NCBI GenBank assembly: GCA_021781855.1
Contig: JAJXWC010000035.1
Location: 1 to 16,017, forward strand
Direction: 5' to 3'
Source of the DNA: Bacillota bacterium
GTDB taxonomy: Bacteria; Bacillota; Bacilli; Lactobacillales; Streptococcaceae
DNA: 16,017 nucleotides
Shown here: piece by piece, positions 1 through 7,489 of the stretch
How positions within the stretch are numbered: the stretch's first letter is position 1
How the letters are laid out: each line of letters starts with the position of its first letter
Program-made: the position numbers and the translations under genes
Notes under the pieces: model-generated
Databases searched by the model: none
The model's input: the letters and a program-made list of their open reading frames with translations, nothing else
What the model was told of the DNA's origin: nothing

Positions 1-270
1 CAAGACTAATGTCAACGAAATAGGAAGAAAATTATGTCCTGTCAAACGAATAATCAGCTCTGAAACAACCTGAGCTAGACCTGTTGCTCCACTGGCATAA
101 ACGTGTCCTGGTTGATAGAAAAAGTTCAACGCAAATGAAGAAAAGACGGCATAAACAACGGCTGCTGAAAACTTATTGGCTAATTTTTCGGCTCCGATGG
201 ATTTCAATACGTGATAAAGTCCGATTTTATCAAGAATTTGACCTAAAAATTTATTGATTTTTGTTTGCAA
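1..270 (-). CDS. YitT-family membrane protein, N-terminal part (3' end beyond window)
   Basis: An open frame of 90 codons enters from the window edge on the minus strand. It reads a short polar N-terminus, then ALNFFYQPGHVYASGATGLA and a hydrophobic stretch. This matches the first membrane helix and the conserved 'N-H-x-YSGGxTG' loop of the YitT/DUF161 multi-pass membrane proteins, whose substrate is unknown. The frame has a TGA four codons before TTG at 270, so the likely start is that TTG. It overlaps the 3' end of aspS by 20 bp and implies translational coupling. No good Shine-Dalgarno is visible at the usual spacing, so the start is uncertain. A YitT-type gene after aspS fits what I recall of streptococcal and lactococcal gene order. 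Family assignment is from motif recognition only. Confidence 0.7.
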   Translation of the reverse strand, partial: MQTKINKFLGQILDKIGLYHVLKSIGAEKLANKFSAAVVYAVFSSFALNFFYQPGHVYASGATGLAQVVSELIIRLTGHNFLPISLTLVL

Positions 271-2023
271 GTTGGATACTCAATTCTTCAAGTTGTTTGT
301 CTGCAACCGTGCTTGGTGCCTGTGTCATTGGGTCTGTCGCTTTATTATTTTTAGGAAATGCGATGACTTCGCGGATATTATCTTTTCCTGCCAAAAGCAT
401 CACAAATCGGTCAAGCCCAATCGCAAGTCCACCATGTGGTGGAAAGCCATAGTCAAGGGCTTCCAAAAGGAAACCGAATTGTTCATTTGCTGCCTCAAGC
501 GAAAAACCAAGTGCTCCTAGCATCGTCTCCTGAAGTTCGCGCGTATTGATACGGAGCGAGCCGCCGCCAAGCTCATAGCCATTCAGCACGATATCGTAAG
601 CATGGGCGCGCACTTTTTGCAAATCAGAATCCTCAGAAGTCCCATCAGCGCTCAGATATTGCTGAGTCTCAGCCGTTGAGAGCGTGAAAGGATGATGGGC
701 AGACATATAGCGCCCTTCTTCTTCAGACCATTCAAAGAGCGGCCAGTCAATGACCCAGAGGAAATTAAATTTGCTAAAATCAATCAGTCCTTGCTCACGC
801 GCAATTGTCTGACGAAGCGCACCCAAAGCCGCATTTGCCACGCTCAGTTTGTCAGCGACAAAGAGAACAAGGTCATTGTGTTCGAGCTTGAGTGCTTTGA
901 CGAAATCATCCGTTTGCTCGATGACAAATTTTGAGATGCCGCCTGTCAATGCGCCGTTTTCAAATTTGAACCATGCTAGCCCTTTTGCACCATTTTGCTT
1001 GGCTTGCTCGGTCAGTTTGTCAATGGCTTTGCGTGAGTACTGCTCTGCTGCGTTTTTGACAACAATCGCTTTGACGACTTCTGCTTCATTGAACACTTTG
1101 AAATCAACTGTTTTTGACAAGTCGGTCAAATCCGTCAGCAACATTTCATAACGAGTATCGGGCTTGTCAGAGCCGTAAAAATTCATGGCATCATCATAGC
1201 TCATGCGGGGAAGTGGCAAGGTCACGTCAATTCCTTTGACATCGTGCATGACTTTGGCAATCAAGCCTTCCGTCAGCGCTTGGATTTCTTCTTCGCTCAA
1301 AAATGACGTTTCCAAATCGACCTGCGTAAACTCTGGCTGACGGTCGCCACGCAAATCTTCATCACGGAAGCATTTGACAATCTGATAATAACGGTCAAGC
1401 CCTGCTGTCATGAGCAACTGCTTCATCAGTTGGGGACTTTGCGGTAGCGCATAAAATTCGCCTTTGTTCACACGGCTCGGCACCAGATAATCCCGCGCGC
1501 CCTCTGGTGTTGATTTGTTCAAAAATGGGGTCTCAACATCGATAAAGCCTGCATTGTCAAGGTATTCACGAATGGCACGAGTGGTCGCGTGGCGCATCTT
1601 GAGATTATTCAGCATGGCCGGGCGACGTAAATCGAGATAGCGGTACTTCAGGCGTGTATCGTCAGAAACTTCGGCATCATCTTTGATTTCAAATGGTGTG
1701 GTTTTTGATTTTGACAGAATGGTCAGCGCTGTCGCTTCAATTTCGATAGCACCTGTTTTGATTTTGTCGTTTTTGCTGGCACGTTCGACGACTTTTCCTG
1801 ACACTTCAAGGACAAATTCGTTGCGGATTTTTTCGGCGATTTCGACAGTCGTAGCAGCCGCTGTTTCTGGATTGATGACGATTTGCACGATGCCTTCACG
1901 GTCGCGCAAATCAACAAAAATCAGTCCACCGAGATTGCGCCGTTTCGCCACCCAGCCTTTGACGGTCACTTCTTGACCGAGATACTCTTCTGTGATATTA
2001 CCTGCATAGTTTGTTCGTTTCAT
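251..2023 (-). CDS. aspS: Aspartyl-tRNA synthetase
   Basis: Class II synthetase that charges tRNA-Asp in the cytoplasm. From the MKRTNYAG start the protein is 590 residues, the usual bacterial length. An OB-fold anticodon domain with GLIFVDLRDREG lies at 32-44. The catalytic domain has motif 1 DVETPF near 162, the STPEGARDY flipping loop at 171-179, motif 2 CFRDEDLRGDRQPEFTQ at 218-234, and motif 3 GLAIGLDRFVMLL near the C-terminus. The bacterial GAD insertion lies between motifs 2 and 3. The frame is open up to ATG at 2077, which would add 18 residues. I chose 2023 because family members begin there, although neither ATG has a well-placed ribosome site. It lies downstream of hisS and is probably co-transcribed from the hisS T-box leader. 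Confidence 0.95.
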   Translation of the reverse strand: MKRTNYAGNITEEYLGQEVTVKGWVAKRRNLGGLIFVDLRDREGIVQIVINPETAAATTVEIAEKIRNEFVLEVSGKVVERASKNDKIKTGAIEIEATALTILSKSKTTPFEIKDDAEVSDDTRLKYRYLDLRRPAMLNNLKMRHATTRAIREYLDNAGFIDVETPFLNKSTPEGARDYLVPSRVNKGEFYALPQSPQLMKQLLMTAGLDRYYQIVKCFRDEDLRGDRQPEFTQVDLETSFLSEEEIQALTEGLIAKVMHDVKGIDVTLPLPRMSYDDAMNFYGSDKPDTRYEMLLTDLTDLSKTVDFKVFNEAEVVKAIVVKNAAEQYSRKAIDKLTEQAKQNGAKGLAWFKFENGALTGGISKFVIEQTDDFVKALKLEHNDLVLFVADKLSVANAALGALRQTIAREQGLIDFSKFNFLWVIDWPLFEWSEEEGRYMSAHHPFTLSTAETQQYLSADGTSEDSDLQKVRAHAYDIVLNGYELGGGSLRINTRELQETMLGALGFSLEAANEQFGFLLEALDYGFPPHGGLAIGLDRFVMLLAGKDNIREVIAFPKNNKATDPMTQAPSTVADKQLEELSIQLANKNQ

Positions 2024-2134
2024 AATTAAGACATGAGCCCACAGCCTAGATGCTCTAAATATTTCATCTATTTTCATTAACTTCTAAGAAAGCAGACTCA
2101 ATTCCTCTCTAAATTTTTTTAAAGTAATAACTTC

Positions 2135-2157
2135 ATCAGTGAAAGAAGGTCACTGAT
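2135..2157 (-). other. Hairpin upstream of aspS
   Basis: A perfect 8-bp inverted repeat, ATCAGTGA / TCACTGAT, with a 7-nt loop. It sits in the gap between hisS and aspS. On the minus strand it is followed by GAAGTTATTACTTT rather than a run of U, so it is a poor intrinsic terminator. Its position just after a T-box-like sequence (2163-2174) suggests a remnant of a T-box terminator stem. Confidence 0.6.
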
Positions 2158-2162
2158 ATCAA

Positions 2163-2174
2163 GGCACCACCTAA
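2163..2174 (-). promoter_or_regulatory. T-box-like sequence between hisS and aspS, probably decayed
   Basis: The minus strand reads TTAGGTGGTGCC, one base different from TTAGGTGGTACC of the intact T-box in front of hisS. The UGG that pairs with the tRNA acceptor end is kept. However, the following GCG and the downstream complement needed for the antiterminator (CCTAA-type) are missing, and the next hairpin (2135-2157) lacks a U-tract. I read this as a relic or a chance match rather than a working riboswitch. Confidence 0.3.
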
Positions 2175-2292
2175 TACTTGCGCTATACTGTCCATTTGCT
2201 TTATGCTCTATCAATACGATAAAACGAAAGTAGCACTTGATTTCACCTGAAACAATGATAATCAGAACGCATTTACTAAGTTAGAGGTGCTC

Positions 2293-3585
2293 TTAAAATT
2301 CTTCGTCCTCATAAAGCGCCTCGAATACTGGAGAAAAACTGTCGTAGAGTGCTTTTAATGTTGTTTTGACTTCCTTACGCGTTTTATTGTGTTTCACGGT
2401 AATATTTTCTGTCAATGCTTCATCTTCACCAAGTGTGATAATCAGTTCAGCACCCAATTTTTCAGCTGTTTTGAACTGTGCTGCCAATTTACGATTTGAA
2501 AAATCGCGTTCAACTTTAAAGGCTTGTTCGCGGAGACTCTCGGTTACTTGAGTGGCTACTTTATTAGCGCGCTTTCCCATAACCGCAATATAAACATCAA
2601 TTTTTTCCTCAGGCATAAATTCGATTTCTTGCTTTTCAGCAATCATCAAAAGCCGCTCAATACCAAGTCCAAAGCCGAACGCGGCTGTCGCAGGTCCGTC
2701 AAAATATTCGACCAAACCGTCATAACGTCCACCACCGCAGACCGTTAACATTTTCCCGTCAATTTCAACCATGAATTCGAAAATTGTATCATTATAATAA
2801 TCCAGACCGCGTACCATATTGGTATCAATAACATAAGCAATATCTAATGCTTCAAGCAGTCCTTTAACTTCTTCAAAATAAGCTCTTGATTCTTCATTCA
2901 AATAGTCAAGAATACTTGGCGCACCCGCAACTAGAGCAACATCTTCTGGTTCTTTGCTATCAAGTACACGCAAAGGATTTTCATGCAACCGACGTTGTGA
3001 ATCCTCTGAAAGCTGAGTCTCAAATGGCTCTAAATAAGCGATTAATGCTTCCCGATAAGCCTTGCGACTTTCCATATCGCCAAGTGTATTCAACGATAAT
3101 TTGAGTCCAGAGATGCCAAGCTGACGGAAAAGACTATCTGCCATTGCAATAACTTCTACGTCAATCGCTGGGTTTTTTACGCCCAGACACTCAACACCAA
3201 ACTGATGAAACTGACGAAGCCGACCTGACTGCGGACGTTCGTAACGAAACATTGGTTCTTCGTACCAGATTTTGACTGGCTTTAACACCTCTGGCGCATA
3301 AAGTTTATTCTCGATATAAGCACGAACTGCGCCAGCCGTTCCTTCTGGACGCAAGGCAATGTGACGACCGCCCTTATCCATAAAATCATACATTTCTTTC
3401 GTTACAATGTCTGAAGTTTCACCTGTTGCACGGCTAAAAAGCTCATAACTCTCAAACATTGGTGTACGAATTTCTTTAAAATTATAATCGTTGAAAACTG
3501 CGCGAGCAATTTCTTCAACATACTGCCATTTTGCTGACTCTGCTGGCAGAATGTCTGCCGTTCCTTTTGGTTTTTGAAGTTTCAT
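2293..3585 (-). CDS. hisS: Histidyl-tRNA synthetase
   Basis: Class II synthetase charging tRNA-His; 430 residues, normal for the family. Visible motifs are LRPEGT (78-83), motif 2 around RYERPQSGRLRQFHQFGVE (114-132), the histidine-binding RGLDYY (259-264) and GGGRYDGL (284-291), and motif 3 GFGLGIERL (304-312). A C-terminal anticodon-binding domain starts near 330. The frame is open for ten further codons upstream, but ATG at 3585 is preceded by GAGAGGA seven bases away and gives the family-standard N-terminus MKLQKPKGT. The preceding T-box leader controls it, and aspS follows 269 bp after its stop on the same strand. Confidence 0.96.
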   Translation of the reverse strand: MKLQKPKGTADILPAESAKWQYVEEIARAVFNDYNFKEIRTPMFESYELFSRATGETSDIVTKEMYDFMDKGGRHIALRPEGTAGAVRAYIENKLYAPEVLKPVKIWYEEPMFRYERPQSGRLRQFHQFGVECLGVKNPAIDVEVIAMADSLFRQLGISGLKLSLNTLGDMESRKAYREALIAYLEPFETQLSEDSQRRLHENPLRVLDSKEPEDVALVAGAPSILDYLNEESRAYFEEVKGLLEALDIAYVIDTNMVRGLDYYNDTIFEFMVEIDGKMLTVCGGGRYDGLVEYFDGPATAAFGFGLGIERLLMIAEKQEIEFMPEEKIDVYIAVMGKRANKVATQVTESLREQAFKVERDFSNRKLAAQFKTAEKLGAELIITLGEDEALTENITVKHNKTRKEVKTTLKALYDSFSPVFEALYEDEEF

Positions 3586-3703
3586 TTTTTTCCTCTCATT
3601 TGTAGAACATCTCAAGTCGCTCAGGAATTCTGAGTTTCTGAAAGAACTCTAGGCAGTTGACTCACCGTAAACTTGTAAAGCGTTTTTGTAGCAAGACAAC
3701 TGC

Positions 3704-3740
3704 AATAAAAAGCGCCCTAAAGCACAAGAGCTTTAGGGCG
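3704..3740 (-). terminator. T-box terminator hairpin of the hisS leader
   Basis: Perfect 11-bp stem CGCCCTAAAGC / GCTTTAGGGCG with a 6-nt loop, followed on the minus strand by CTTTTTATTG. The 5' strand of this stem also contains CGC and CCTAAA, which can pair with GCG and TTTAGG flanking the T-box bulge, so the terminator and antiterminator exclude each other. Confidence 0.93.
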
Positions 3741-3940
3741 TGTCAAACGCGGTACCACCTAAATTCGCTCTATTTAGAGCCTTTATTTTGATTATAACGT
3801 TATCATCATTTTTTTATGTCACTTTTTTATCTCAGCAGTCCGTGCTAATCCTCCACGAGACAGCAACGCTATCTCCACAGCTTTGCCAGTCGGAATAGAT
3901 AGCGTAGATAGACAGAGTAACCCCATCAAAGATGTGAGTC

Positions 3941-4000
3941 TGCACCCTAAATTCAGTTAGGGTGAAACTCTCAGTAGATAAGGCTCTGCTTCATTGTGAA
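3941..4000 (-). repeat. Intergenic hairpin repeat, copy A (inside the hisS T-box leader)
   Basis: Plus-strand TGCACCCTAAATTCAGTT (3941-3958) matches copy B at 16 of 18 positions, and TCTGCTTCATT (3985-3995) matches copy D exactly over 11 bases. CCCTAA / TTAGGG forms a hairpin. It occupies the part of the T-box leader where the distal end of Stem I is expected. Confidence 0.55.
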
Positions 4001-4072
4001 CTTTCAGCAGTTGTTCACTCTCTGTTTAACCTAGCAAGTTCGTGTTATTCACGAACTCTAGTCTCTGATTCT

Positions 4073-4101
4073 ATTTTAACGCAAAAGCTTGTGTAAAGCA
4101 A
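4073..4101 (-). promoter_or_regulatory. Promoter of the hisS T-box leader
   Basis: The minus strand has TTGCTT (4101-4096), a 17-bp spacer and TAAAAT (4078-4073). Transcription would begin near 4066, just before the Stem I sequences. It lies immediately downstream of pgsA, with no terminator between, so read-through from pgsA may also reach the leader. Confidence 0.75.
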
Positions 4102-4156
4102 GTGAATTTTTTAGACTGGCTCTAACAAACCAAATGCTTACTTCTCAGAAATATCT

Positions 4157-4711
4157 TTAGTCTGCATTTTTAAAGACAGACATATTTTTTGCGAAATAAT
4201 CATAGCCGCTATAAATCGTAAAGAACACACAAATGTAAAAGAGAATAGTGCCAATATACAACGGATTACCGATGAAAAGAAAAATCACACTGAGCATCTG
4301 TGTTGCCGTTTTGATTTTACCAGGCATTGCAGCTGCCATAACGACACCGCCCTGTTCAACCAAAAGCAAACGTAAGCCTGTGACTGCTAGTTCACGGCAG
4401 ACGATGATTGCGACTGCCCAAATCGGCACCACATTAAATGCAACAAGTACGACAAAAGCAACCATATTGAGCATTTTATCTGCTAACGGGTCAGCGAACT
4501 TACCGAAATTGCTGACGACATTCCATTTCCGTGCCAGATAGCCGTCCAGCCAATCTGTAAAACTTGCAACAGCAAAGACAACTGCGGCGATAATCCAAGT
4601 CATATAAGTATGGCCGATAGATGCACCTTTAGGAAGATAGAAGATAATCACGAAAATGGGAATCATAAAAATTCGGAGCATCGTAAGTTGATTGGGGAGT
4701 TTTTGTTTCAT
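4157..4711 (-). CDS. pgsA: CDP-diacylglycerol-glycerol-3-phosphate 3-phosphatidyltransferase
   Basis: Integral membrane enzyme that joins CDP-diacylglycerol and glycerol-3-phosphate to make phosphatidylglycerol phosphate, the committed step to phosphatidylglycerol and cardiolipin. The 184-residue protein carries the complete CDP-alcohol phosphatidyltransferase signature D-x2-DG-x2-AR-x8-G-x3-D-x3-D, with D53, D56, G57, A60, R61, G70, D74 and D78. Several hydrophobic helices surround it (for example 11-26, 37-52, 83-103 and 151-167). ATG at 4711 has AGGA nine bases upstream. It follows a rodZ-like gene, the usual Gram-positive order. The 213-bp gap before it holds repeat copy B. Confidence 0.96.
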   Translation of the reverse strand: MKQKLPNQLTMLRIFMIPIFVIIFYLPKGASIGHTYMTWIIAAVVFAVASFTDWLDGYLARKWNVVSNFGKFADPLADKMLNMVAFVVLVAFNVVPIWAVAIIVCRELAVTGLRLLLVEQGGVVMAAAMPGKIKTATQMLSVIFLFIGNPLYIGTILFYICVFFTIYSGYDYFAKNMSVFKNAD

Positions 4712-4850
4712 ATTTTTTCCTGACTATGTACTTTATGCAACGGTTTTCGACTCAGCACTGGGCAAGGATTTCGCCCGACTGCCCTAAGCCTCAGTGTCCT
4801 AGCGATTGTATAGGATAAACTCACATCACAATGTTAAGCAGAATATAAGT

Positions 4851-4920
4851 TTACAGGTCGCTTAGTTTCTTAAACTAGGACTTGTACCCTAAATTCAGTA
4901 GAAACTGAAATCCCTACAAA
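4851..4920 (-). repeat. Intergenic hairpin repeat, copy B (between rodZ-like gene and pgsA)
   Basis: Plus-strand TTACAGGTCGCTTAGTTT (4851-4868) matches copy D at 17 of 18 bases (8941-8958), and TGTACCCTAAATTCAGTA (4883-4900) matches copy A at 16 of 18. The order of the two blocks is the same as in copy D. It lies directly after the stop of the rodZ-like gene, in what would be the pgsA leader. The rest of the gap, 4712-4850, contains a short stem GGGCAAGG..CGCCC-like region and nothing else I can name. Confidence 0.6.
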
Positions 4921-4924
4921 ACAG

Positions 4925-5848
4925 TTAATTCGAAGCATTGGTTACCGTTGTTGTATTGGCTGGTGTTTGCGGTTGGAGGGGGTTTACAGTTAATTGAATG
5001 TTGTAAGGGCCGCCAGTGTTTGCAAATTTGCTTAAATCAACTGATTGACCATTGATTGCCATTGTAATATTATCATGATTGCCAAGTGTTATGGTTGAGC
5101 TTGTTGAAGTCGCAGTCAAAGTGGCAGTAACAGTGGGATTTTGTGCATTTATAGTTACCCCGGCTGTATTCATGTCCGAATTTCGTACAAGTACCCAAGC
5201 TGCCGCTCCTGTACCCGCTGTGAATGTGACTTTGACTGGTGTCGTAGCATTATCCAAAGTTGCTGTTAATGAACTATTTGCACCTGTGACTGTCAATTTT
5301 TCTGTAGGCTGCGCCACACTACTGCTACTTTGAATCGTACTTTTCGTTGTCACCTGCGTTGTTTGGGAAGTCTGACTAACAGACTGAGAATAGGTATAAT
5401 CAGTATTTATTAAATTTGGCGAATTCGGACGATTGAGTAAAACAGCTGCTGTAACTGCTCCAACAATGACAAGCGCAACACCTGATAAAGTGATAATCGG
5501 CACATAATAACGCCAAGTGCGCGGTCCTATTTCCTCCTCCTCTGGTTCAAAACGATTGCTCGGCTTGACAAAATGATAATCTTCCATCGGGTCATCCGCG
5601 ACTGTAATACCGTGTCCCTCATCGTAAGCTTGAAGAATATTATCAGCATTCAATCCTAATTTTTCAGCGTATTGTTTGAGATACGCGCGCACATAAAATT
5701 CACCTGGAAGTGCCTTATAATCGTCTGTTTCCAACGCTACGATATATAATTTTTGAATCTTTGTAAAAGTTTCAGCTTCAGAAAGTCCGAATCCCAGCTC
5801 TGTTCGCCGTTCTTTCAGGACTCGACCGATTGATTTGATTGCCACCAT
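4925..5848 (-). CDS. RodZ/YmfM-like helix-turn-helix membrane protein
   Basis: A 307-residue single-pass membrane protein. Residues 5-75 are a RodZ-type HTH (HTH_25), seen from IGRVLKERR at 7-15 through YKALPGEFYVRAYLKQYAE (44-62). An acidic linker EPEEEEIGPR (101-110) is followed by one membrane segment at about 113-138. Outside lies a Ser/Thr-rich spacer (152-180) and a C-terminal beta-rich domain like DUF4115 (about 183-290). In bacteria RodZ links MreB to the elongation machinery. Ovoid cocci lack MreB, so in this organism the role is more likely in peripheral wall synthesis or as a membrane-bound regulator; that is inference. ATG at 5848 follows AAAGGGGG. The position before pgsA is conserved. 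Confidence 0.88.
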   Translation of the reverse strand: MVAIKSIGRVLKERRTELGFGLSEAETFTKIQKLYIVALETDDYKALPGEFYVRAYLKQYAEKLGLNADNILQAYDEGHGITVADDPMEDYHFVKPSNRFEPEEEEIGPRTWRYYVPIITLSGVALVIVGAVTAAVLLNRPNSPNLINTDYTYSQSVSQTSQTTQVTTKSTIQSSSSVAQPTEKLTVTGANSSLTATLDNATTPVKVTFTAGTGAAAWVLVRNSDMNTAGVTINAQNPTVTATLTATSTSSTITLGNHDNITMAINGQSVDLSKFANTGGPYNIQLTVNPLQPQTPANTTTVTNASN

Positions 5849-6118
5849 GTCCCCCTTTCATTATTGTACTGCACATGGATTTTTTATTATTACTGTTCGA
5901 TTTTTTGCTTATATTGCAAATGATTTTGATACTGCTTTGACCGTTTTATCTTAGCTACGAAGATGAAAGACTTACTCTCTTTATCCACAATCTTAACAGT
6001 ATTAAGCTGTCCATCTGCTCTATCTACGTGCTACGCTGTTGATGCTCGTACACGAACAAGTTCGTTAGTCGCAATCGCAAAGCACCAAGAGACAATGTGG
6101 TAATCTTCGAATTTCGTT

Positions 6119-6173
6119 TGGCCAAATTCAGTGGAAGTTGGAATGCCAACTGAATAAGTTCTCTACTTCATCA
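6119..6173 (-). repeat. Intergenic hairpin repeat, copy C (between ymfH-like and rodZ-like genes)
   Basis: The most diverged of the four copies. Plus strand CCAAATTCAGTGGAAGTTGG begins at 6122, and CTCTACTTCATC at 6161-6172 parallels TCTGCTTCATT of copies A and D. It folds well: ATTCAGT (6126-6132) pairs with ACTGAAT (6149-6155), or alternatively GTTGG with CCAAC (6137-6150). Confidence 0.45.
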
Positions 6174-6198
6174 ACCATCAACTGTCTTTTGATGATTG
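6172..6198 (-). other. Hairpin just after the ymfH-like stop codon
   Basis: CAATCATCAA pairs with TTGATGGTTG (one mismatch in ten, 7-nt loop) starting two bases after the stop. No U-run follows on the minus strand, so it is better read as an mRNA 3'-end protecting or processing stem than as an intrinsic terminator. Confidence 0.5.
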
Positions 6199-6199
6199 G

Positions 6200-7489
6200 T
6201 CAGATTTGACGGGGTAAGATGGTAAATTCAACAGGCTTCATTTCATTAATAAATCGTTCGACATTCGTCGAAATCTTATCAAGTGTCAAAGCTGCTAATA
6301 TTTCAGGTAAGTCAAAAAAATTCAACTCGCCGTAAATTTCGCTTGAAAATTGCTGAGCGATGTATTCCAAAGAATTCAAAGAAGTGAGATAATCTCCCAA
6401 CATTTCACGTTTCAACAATTCGAGATGGTCGTCTGTGAAATTACTATCTATTTTATAACTTTTTAGCGCTTCTTGCAAAATTTCACTTAATTTTTGAGGA
6501 TTTTCTGTGTCTGCTGTCAAGGCCGCAAAATGAAAACGTCTATCAAGTTCGAAACTTGTGTCGAAAGAATCGTCTATCAAGCCCGACTGATATAAATTTT
6601 CATAAAGCTGACTGGTCGGGCCGAAAAGCAAACCAAAAAATAGCGACATTGAAAGCTTATATTCAAATAATTTTACTGGGTTTTCTGGCAATTTGTCATC
6701 GCCGCGAAGTCCCAGAGCAAATTTCGGCATTGCGACTTCAAGCTCAATTTCTCTTGGCGAAATTGGTTCTGTTGTTTGGACAGTTTGGCGCTTGATTTCA
6801 GGTTTTTTGGTAAAATGTTTACCTGCCTGATTAGCTTTCACAAATTCCACCATTTTGTCAGTCTCAAAAGGTCCCGTCAAAAACAAATTCATATTTGACG
6901 GCTGATAAAAGGTCGTATAATTTTTGTATAAATCTTCCGCTGTAATCGCATTAATCGTCGCTGGAGTGCCTGCGATATCTGCTGCCAATGGACTATTAGG
7001 ATACATATTGGCAAGCAAGCCCGCAAAGAGCCGCCAATCGCTGTCGTCCTGATACATCTGGATTTCTTGCTGAATAATGCCTTGTTCCTTACGCACATTT
7101 TCGGCTGTAAAATAAGGGTCTTGCACGAAATCAAGCAAAAGCTGTACACATTCGAAACTATTTTCACGTGTTGAAAAGAGGTAGCTCGTCCGCGAGAAGC
7201 TTGTGAAAGCATTGGTTTGCGCACCCAGCGCACCAAATTTGTACATCACATCGCCGTCTTCTTTTTCAAATAATTTATGCTCTAAAAAGTGTGCAATTCC
7301 CTCTGGAAAGGTCTGTAAATTTTGCTCATTGACCGGCTGAAAAGTCGTATCCAACGAACCAAAATTCGTCGTGAACAGGCCGTAAGTCCTGTTATAGTCC
7401 GCTTTGGGCAGATAATAAACCGTCAGCCCATTATCCAAAACATCCGTGAACAAGCTTTCGCCCACTTTTGCATAATCAATCCGCTTCAT
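6200..7489 (-). CDS. ymfH: M16-family zinc metallopeptidase, YmfH-like (catalytic partner)
   Basis: A 429-residue M16B peptidase-fold protein. It keeps the inverted zinc motif HFLEH at 67-71 with a downstream acidic ligand in QGIIQQEI (about 142), so it is expected to be the active subunit of a YmfF/YmfH-like heterodimer, as in mitochondrial processing peptidase and other M16 pairs. Its natural substrate is unknown; in some Gram-positives such pairs cleave peptides. The frame could begin at GTG 7495, but that codon overlaps the ribosome site AAAGGGAG; ATG at 7489 has correct spacing. It overlaps the upstream M16 gene by 14 bp, so the two are translationally coupled. Confidence 0.9.
   Translation of the reverse strand: MKRIDYAKVGESLFTDVLDNGLTVYYLPKADYNRTYGLFTTNFGSLDTTFQPVNEQNLQTFPEGIAHFLEHKLFEKEDGDVMYKFGALGAQTNAFTSFSRTSYLFSTRENSFECVQLLLDFVQDPYFTAENVRKEQGIIQQEIQMYQDDSDWRLFAGLLANMYPNSPLAADIAGTPATINAITAEDLYKNYTTFYQPSNMNLFLTGPFETDKMVEFVKANQAGKHFTKKPEIKRQTVQTTEPISPREIELEVAMPKFALGLRGDDKLPENPVKLFEYKLSMSLFFGLLFGPTSQLYENLYQSGLIDDSFDTSFELDRRFHFAALTADTENPQKLSEILQEALKSYKIDSNFTDDHLELLKREMLGDYLTSLNSLEYIAQQFSSEIYGELNFFDLPEILAALTLDKISTNVERFINEMKPVEFTILPRQI

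Larger units (their letters stand above)
3704..4066 (-). promoter_or_regulatory. T-box riboswitch leader of hisS (-aspS)
   Basis: The T-box AGGTGGTACCGCG lies at 3748-3760. The antiterminator can be drawn as TTTAGG, a TGGTACC bulge, GCGT, then ACGC and CCTAAA. A Stem I-type 5' end is visible: AGAGAG, then GTGAAC and GTTCAC enclosing ACTGCTGAAA. GAGATAGC / GCTGTCTC (around 3858-3876) fits a Stem III hairpin. The region of the specifier loop reads GACTCACATC (3940-3931), containing both an Asp codon (GAC) and a His codon (CAC); I could not decide between them. The T-box variable base is U, which suits a G73 tRNA (Asp) better than C73 (His). The leader RNA binds uncharged tRNA and allows read-through. 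At about 480 nt from promoter to start codon it is long for the class. Confidence 0.93.
5849..6199. other. Gene-free 351-bp gap between ymfH-like and rodZ-like genes
   Basis: No frame here is convincing as a gene. Going along the minus strand it holds a hairpin after the ymfH-like stop (6172-6198), repeat copy C (6119-6173), a palindrome CGAAC-TT-GTTCG (6054-6065), a stretch CTGTCCATCTGCTCTATC (6007-6024, plus strand) shared with the hisS-aspS gap, and an AT-rich run that ends in the rodZ-like ribosome site. A single perfect DnaA-box sequence, TTATCCACA, is at 5981-5989. Confidence 0.6.

Noticed and set aside
2135..2157. Intrinsic terminator between hisS and aspS
   Set aside because: Stem is good but no U-tract follows on either strand, so hisS and aspS are probably co-transcribed.
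3672..3691. CcpA (cre)-like sequence around TGTAAAGCGTTTTTG
   Set aside because: The spacing of the central CG to the flanking TG/CA is off by one from the cre consensus, and it lies after the T-box terminator.
4102..4156. Terminator after pgsA
   Set aside because: The AGACT / AGTCT pair is far apart and followed by A, not T, on the transcribed strand.
5981..5989. Perfect DnaA-box sequence TTATCCACA near the recF end of the window
   Set aside because: Only one perfect box (near matches at 12142 and 15969 are far away and one of them lies in galE), no dnaA or dnaN, no AT-rich unwinding cluster. Not an origin.
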